Below, one piece after another: positions 59,656 to 64,000 of a stretch of DNA of 64,000 bases. Under the pieces are notes generated by a model. The model had not been told where the DNA came from, ran no database searches, and worked only from the letters and a program-made list of their open reading frames with translations. Source of the DNA: Bryum argenteum (lineage: Eukaryota > Streptophyta > Bryopsida > Bryales > Bryaceae); the NCBI GenBank assembly GCA_037043015.1, contig CM073324.1, positions 28,498,097-28,562,096 on the forward strand. The letters are read 5' to 3'. The position numbers were made by a program, and so were the translations under genes. Every line of letters begins with the position of its first letter. Position 1 is the first letter of the stretch.

Positions 59656-60974
59656 ACAGTGGAGCCTCGAGGCACGTGACAGGGCTAAAGAATCTACTTA
59701 GCGAACTAGAAGAAGGGTGTCGTTCCAAGATCAGCACTGCTGGTGGAGAATCGCTAAATGTGGCCGGTAAAGGAAAGGTGGAGTTTCCCACCTCCTCAGG
59801 AGCATTAAAGTTTGATGATGTGTTGTATGTGCCTGGTGTAAGAAAAAATCTCCTTTCAGTTGGTTCGATTGCTGATGGAAAAGGAAAACCCAAAATTCTT
59901 TTCGACTCAAACAATTTTTGGGTTCTTCGAGACTGTCCTACACCAAAAGATTACCAGATTGTAATAACTGGTGAGCGTGATAAGAGGAACGATCTGTATA
60001 GATTCAGACCACCCAACTTGTCGCTTCATCTTGCTGAAAGCACCTCGCTGGAACAATCGACTCTCCTGTGGCATAGGCGTTTTGGACACTCCAGCTTCAA
60101 GACTGTTGCTTACATGCATACAACTTCACGAGTCAAGGGACTCCCTGTTCTTTCTTCAGTTGGTCCACCATGCTCTGCTTGTTTTCAAGGGAAACAAGCC
60201 AGGACCCCGAAGCCGCGGAGGACTTCCTATCGGCCTGCATCACCACTCAGCTCACGAGCTGATCGAACGAGCTGTCCCATGGAGCTCATTCATTCAGACC
60301 TTTGCGGTCCCCTGGCAACAAAATCACTATCAGGTTCTCAATATATTCTTACCATCACCGATGATTTCAGCAGGTACACTTGGGTCTTTTTCCTCAAACA
60401 CAAGTCTGAAACTTTGACTAAAATCAAGCATTTCAAAGCTATGATAGAGTTACAGACAAGTTATCAAATTAAGGCGATCAGATTGGATAACGGTGGCGAA
60501 TACGTTTCCCGTGACTTCATCAAGTTTTGTGATGCATCTGGAATATTACGCCAACTTACGCAGACATACACTCCTCATCAGAATGGAATAGCTGAGAGGA
60601 AGAATCGTACCTTACTTGACAAAGCTCGGTGTATGGCATTCGCAAGCCACATTCCTGGGCATCTCTGGACGGAGGCTGTAACAACAACCAATTACATCGT
60701 AAACAGAACGTCCACACGGGCGAATGATGGAGTAACGCCGTTCGAGAAGCTTACTGGTCGTGCTCCCTCAGTGGCACATTTCCGAACATTCGGTTGTCGA
60801 AGTTTTGTTCTTAATACTTCACCAGACAAGAAAAAGTGGGCACCAAGGGCTGTTGAGTGTGTTTTCATGGGCTACGACTCTACATCCCGTGGTTTTCGCA
60901 GTTACCACCCGTCCAGTCGACGAATCATCGTCTCGAAGGACGTTCAGTTTGACGAGACCTCCTTTTCCATGTGA
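59652..60974 (+). pseudogene. copia protease and integrase region
   Basis: A one-base shift near 59646-59652 moves the frame from gag. The protease active site LDSGASRHVTG follows, with DVLYVPGVRKNLLSVG. GAG-pre-integrase has LLWHRRFGHSS and CSACFQGKQ, the zinc-binding His and Cys set. The integrase core has the DDE residues in HSDLCGPL, AIRLDNGGEY and NGIAERKNRTLLDKA, then the C-terminal GCRSFVLN and FMGYDSTSRGFRSYHP region. The frame ends at TGA 60972-60974, before the reverse transcriptase. The integrase part itself reads through without a break. Confidence 0.93.
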
Positions 60975-61732
60975 CCGGTCCATCAAAGACGATTCAGCTA
61001 CGGAAGCTCGACCTAACTCGCAACCTTTGGAGTTTTCTGCTGGCTCCACCCCTTTCTAAAGCATTGTCGAGCCGCTTCAGCACTCAAGTCATGAGCCAGC
61101 TCTCAATTCGAGCACAGGTCCAGTGGATCAGATTCTATCACCCTCACCATCCCTTCATGAGAAAGACTCTCTGATCGAAGGAGCAAGTTCAGGTTCACGT
61201 ACTCCTCATGTTGATTTTGTTTTTCCTTCAAATGATCTCTATGCTGCTTCACCTGCTGCCAATCAAGACAAGCAGCATCCGACCTTGGCTCGGATCGATG
61301 ACTTTTCAGTCAATGTCCCGATCAGCCCGGACACTTCTCATCGTGCCCAGATTCCCCAACATACTTATCACCGCAGGATGTACACTGGCTCAACCTCTCA
61401 CTCTAACGGCTCCGTCTCTCTTCTTCTTGAAGTGGGAGGTCACGCAAACCGCCTTCTCACCTCCTCCGGGACTATCATCGCACATTGTAGAGGCATCACG
61501 AGTCCATCGTCTTCCCGCATCCACTGATGCAGCACTCCTCCACCCAGGATGGAAGTCCGCCATGGAGAGTGAACTTGAGTCCATTTACAGGAACAACACC
61601 TGGGACTTGGTGCCGCTCCCTCCCGACAGAAAGCCCATTGCCACCAAGTGGGTGTATAGGGTGAAAACCAATGCGAGATGGTTCTCTGACCTAAACCGAA
61701 AGCGCGACTCGTAGCAAAAAGGTTTTCAACAA
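60975..61732 (+). pseudogene. pol linker and start of RT, frame-shifted
   Basis: Coding sense moves between frames: a piece to 61059, another at about 61123-61527, then the start of the reverse transcriptase (HPGWKSAMESELESIYRNNT, WDLVPLPPDRKPIATKWVYR) in the frame ending at 61714. At least two or three small indels are needed to explain this. The spacer between integrase and RT is normally variable in copia elements. Confidence 0.8.
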
Positions 61733-63059
61733 ATGAGAAGGACAAGACTACAAGGAAACTTTCGCACCTGTTGTGAAATGGAATACTCTGAGGAGTATCG
61801 TTGCCCTTGCTGGACATCAAGGATGGCCGATCTTCCACCTTGACGTGAAGACAACCTTCTTAAATGGTGAAATTGAGGAAGATATTTATGTGTCGCCACC
61901 ACCCGGCTTCTGCGACTCGTCCCACCCCAACCATGTGTGCAAGCTGAAAAAAGCCCTCTATGGCTTGAAGTAGGCCCCTCGGGCGTGGTACACGAAAGTT
62001 GACCAGTACTTGCTTAGTCAAGGCCTGACAAAGTCCCAAGCAGATTACAATCTCTAATTTCACGAAGAAAATGGTAAACTTACACTCCTCTTACTTTACG
62101 TGGACGACGTTTACCTCACAGGCAACAATACTGCTCACATCGCCTCCATTCGCGCTGAGATTCAAAAGGAGTTCGACATGTCCGACCTTGGCCTCCTGTC
62201 CTATTCATTGGGCATTGAGTTTATCTTCCAGCCGGATGGTATTCTCCTCACGCAACGTCAGTATGTCAAAGAGATGCTTCACGAGTTTGGTCTGGAGAAC
62301 TGTAAGTCAGTTCCAACACCGATGCTTGAAAAGCTTTGTTTGACTCCTGATATGGGAGCTCCTCCTGTAGATTCAGCGCACTATCAAAGGATGGTGGGGA
62401 AGCTCATTTTTCTCACCCATACCAGGCCAGACATATCGTATGCTTTTAGCGTGGTGAGCCGCTTCATGACACATCCGCAAGAGCCGCACACCCAGGCAGT
62501 AAAACACCTGTACAGATATCTGCAGGGTACTGCTGAACTAGCGTTGTTATACCGCAGGGGGGAAGAAGACAAGCTCTACGGATACACAGACGCAGATTGG
62601 GCAGCCGACACCCATGATCGCAAGTCAACAACAGGGTTTGTTTTCTTTCTAGAAAAAACTGCTATCACCTGGAACAGTAGGAAGCAACCCACGGTAGCAC
62701 TTTCATCAACTGAATCTGAATATATGGCCCTAACAGAAGGGACAAAGGAAGCTGTGTGGCTAAGACGTCTCCTAGGCGAGATCAACATTCAAAATTTGCA
62801 GGATCCAACCAACATTCACGGAGACAATCAAGGCAGCATCAACCTCGCTCATAATCCAGTCTATCACGGACGGACAAAACATATCGAGGTACGTCACCAC
62901 TTCATCAGGGAAAAGATCGAGTCTGGAGAGATAAGTGTCAAATTCGTACCAACAACCGAACAGATTGCAGACATTTTCACTAAAGCTCTGGGCAGAACTG
63001 CCTTCGAGAGGCTGAGAGATCAGTTAGGACTCATCAGAATACAAACACAAGAAGCTTGA
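61733..63059 (+). pseudogene. copia reverse transcriptase and RNase H
   Basis: One frame runs to the stop at 63059 with two nonsense codons: TAG 61971-61973 and TAA 62055-62057. RT motifs are HLDVKTTFLNGEIEEDIYV, PPGF and LKKALYGLK, then the catalytic YVDD at 62097-62108 and SYSLGIEF. RNase H motifs are GYTDADWAADTHDRKSTTGF, STESEYMALTEGTKEAVWLR, HGDNQGSINLAHNPVYHGRT and KHIEVRHHFIREKI. From 62100 to the end, 319 codons are open. The stops would truncate the RT before its catalytic site. Confidence 0.93.
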
Positions 63060-63670
63060 TAGAAATCCCCACCCAGATCTTTATTTGTTGATAAGAGTTA
63101 CAAACCGTGCAATAGGAAGGTTAGAGCACTCTTCCACGCTAGTTGGACAATCCTCAACAAAATTGAAACTCACTCTCTTTCAATCTGTTCAGACACTAAA
63201 TTCTTGAAATTAGCTATCTCGAACCCTAACCTGCTAGTAGGAAAGCGATAGCCCATCCGACTCTTCATAGTGTAGAAAATATACCGTAGCGAATCTAGCT
63301 ACAGAAAGAACAAGGCATGCCACTCAAGGGTGTTGCCAACAAAATCTCTCCATGATGCATTCAATTGGTGGAGGGCTCAAGGAGATCGCTGCAACTTGGA
63401 GCAATGCTAGATTCCGGAGCAACCTCGAATATTGGAGCAAAGGCGCCCTTCTCGCACCAAAAATCTCGCCTTCGCCATCGAGAATATTTCGCTTTGAGCG
63501 ACAAATGAAAGATTTCAAAAATCTCGCAACGAAAGACCAAAGAGTAGGAATGACGATTGATTTCATCCACAATGCCACGACATAGCTTCCTCACCGATAC
63601 CCGAGTTGGAGTCGGCATAGCTAGTTGTTACTAAAAGGAGCGCTCGGGGAATTAAGGAATGCCCCGAGCG
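63060..63670 (+). other. 3' non-coding region of the copia element
   Basis: About 610 bases between the pol stop and the polypurine tract, long for a copia element. It contains overlapping open frames of about 80 codons on both strands at 63324-63618 but no domain. Function is unknown; it may be captured sequence. Confidence 0.5.
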
Positions 63671-63678
63671 AGGGAGGG
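63671..63678 (+). other. Polypurine tract
   Basis: AGGGAGGG lies directly before the 3' LTR, inside the longer purine-rich GAGCGAGGGAGGG. It is the expected primer site for plus-strand DNA synthesis. Confidence 0.85.
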
Positions 63679-63929
63679 TATTGGTAACGAGCCACGGTCC
63701 ACATGGCATTCTCTCCGGTGTTACACCGTTGAACAGGACACCGCCTATTTGTTCCGGGTCGCGTAGATCAGCTTAGTGGAGCCCTCTTCATCATCAGGGC
63801 CGTTAGCAACAGATTGTAACAGCCACAGTAGTGGGCTGATCAGCATGTAATTCCTATATATAGCACTATAGTGCTAGAGTAAAGCATCTGAAGTTTTTCT
63901 GTCTAAGTGTGAGTCACCATCCTCCTACA
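63679..63929 (+). repeat. 3' LTR
   Basis: 251 bp matching the 5' LTR. It begins TATTGGTAACGAGCC, so its second base is A instead of the G seen in the 5' copy and in the TG...CA consensus. It ends CATCCTCCTACA and is followed by the CCTTC target duplication. Confidence 0.95.
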
Positions 63930-64000
63930 CCTTCCTTAACTTTCAACCCCTACCCGGAGTCCGCACTTCGTACGCCAAGTGGAGTTTTCTACACCTGAAA

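Larger units (their letters stand above)
58290..63929 (+). mobile_element. Ty1-copia LTR retrotransposon, complete but mutated
   Basis: 5640 bp with 251-bp LTRs at both ends and a 5-bp target duplication, CCTTC, at 58285-58289 and 63930-63934. The domain order is gag with CCHC knuckle, protease, GAG-pre-integrase, integrase, reverse transcriptase, RNase H. Integrase before RT defines copia. The coding region has at least three in-frame stops and several frameshifts, so this copy cannot make its own enzymes. The LTRs and PBS look intact. It inserted upstream of the LEA-like gene in the divergent direction. Confidence 0.97.

Overview
The window is nuclear DNA from a land plant. The evidence is a NAC-domain transcription factor, a plant-type HMA metal-binding protein with an N-terminal intron, a multi-exon GOLD-like gene with GT-AG introns, a LEA-like gene with ACGT/ABRE promoter elements, and a Ty1-copia element with the initiator-Met tRNA primer-binding site normal for plants. 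Genes are few, GC-rich and far apart. The rest is AT-rich repeat DNA with long poly(A)/poly(T) runs. I cannot name the species. A non-flowering plant is possible, but that is a guess. I saw no tRNA, rRNA or CRISPR.

Layout. 1-8.2 kb is repeats: a dispersed family (R1), a terminal-inverted-repeat family (R2), a 0.7 kb repeat (R3), degenerate satellite monomers and a GC-rich minisatellite. 8.6-13.2 kb holds the NAC gene (+) with a long leader. 13.2-18.3 kb is intergenic DNA with an R2 element and a GC-rich block. 18.3-24.0 kb is a satellite whose repeat is a dimer of about 295 bp. 24.0-27.6 kb has R2 and R3 copies, a 305-bp tandem duplication and a short inverted-repeat element. 28.3-34.1 kb is a 14-exon gene (-) for a coiled-coil/GOLD-like protein. 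35-48 kb is R1 again, then a decayed transposon-like region with a DUF7869-like pseudogene (-) and unidentified broken coding sequence (+). 48.2-48.7 kb is an intact Harbinger-type MITE. 49.0-50.1 kb has a tandem repeat and a LEA-like pseudogene. 53.3-54.9 kb is the HMA gene (+). 57.5-58.1 kb is the LEA-like gene (-) with its promoter. 58.3-63.9 kb is a complete but mutated Ty1-copia element with LTRs and a target-site duplication.

The genes form no operon or pathway. The most striking structure is the mirror arrangement around the NAC gene: R3 then satellite on the left, satellite then R3 on the right, in opposite orientations. Almost every satellite monomer carries a TGACGT core. Other points of interest are a 28-bp perfect palindrome, a candidate 11-kb element bounded by a 21-bp inverted match, and a retrotransposon inserted 487 bp upstream of the LEA-like start codon.
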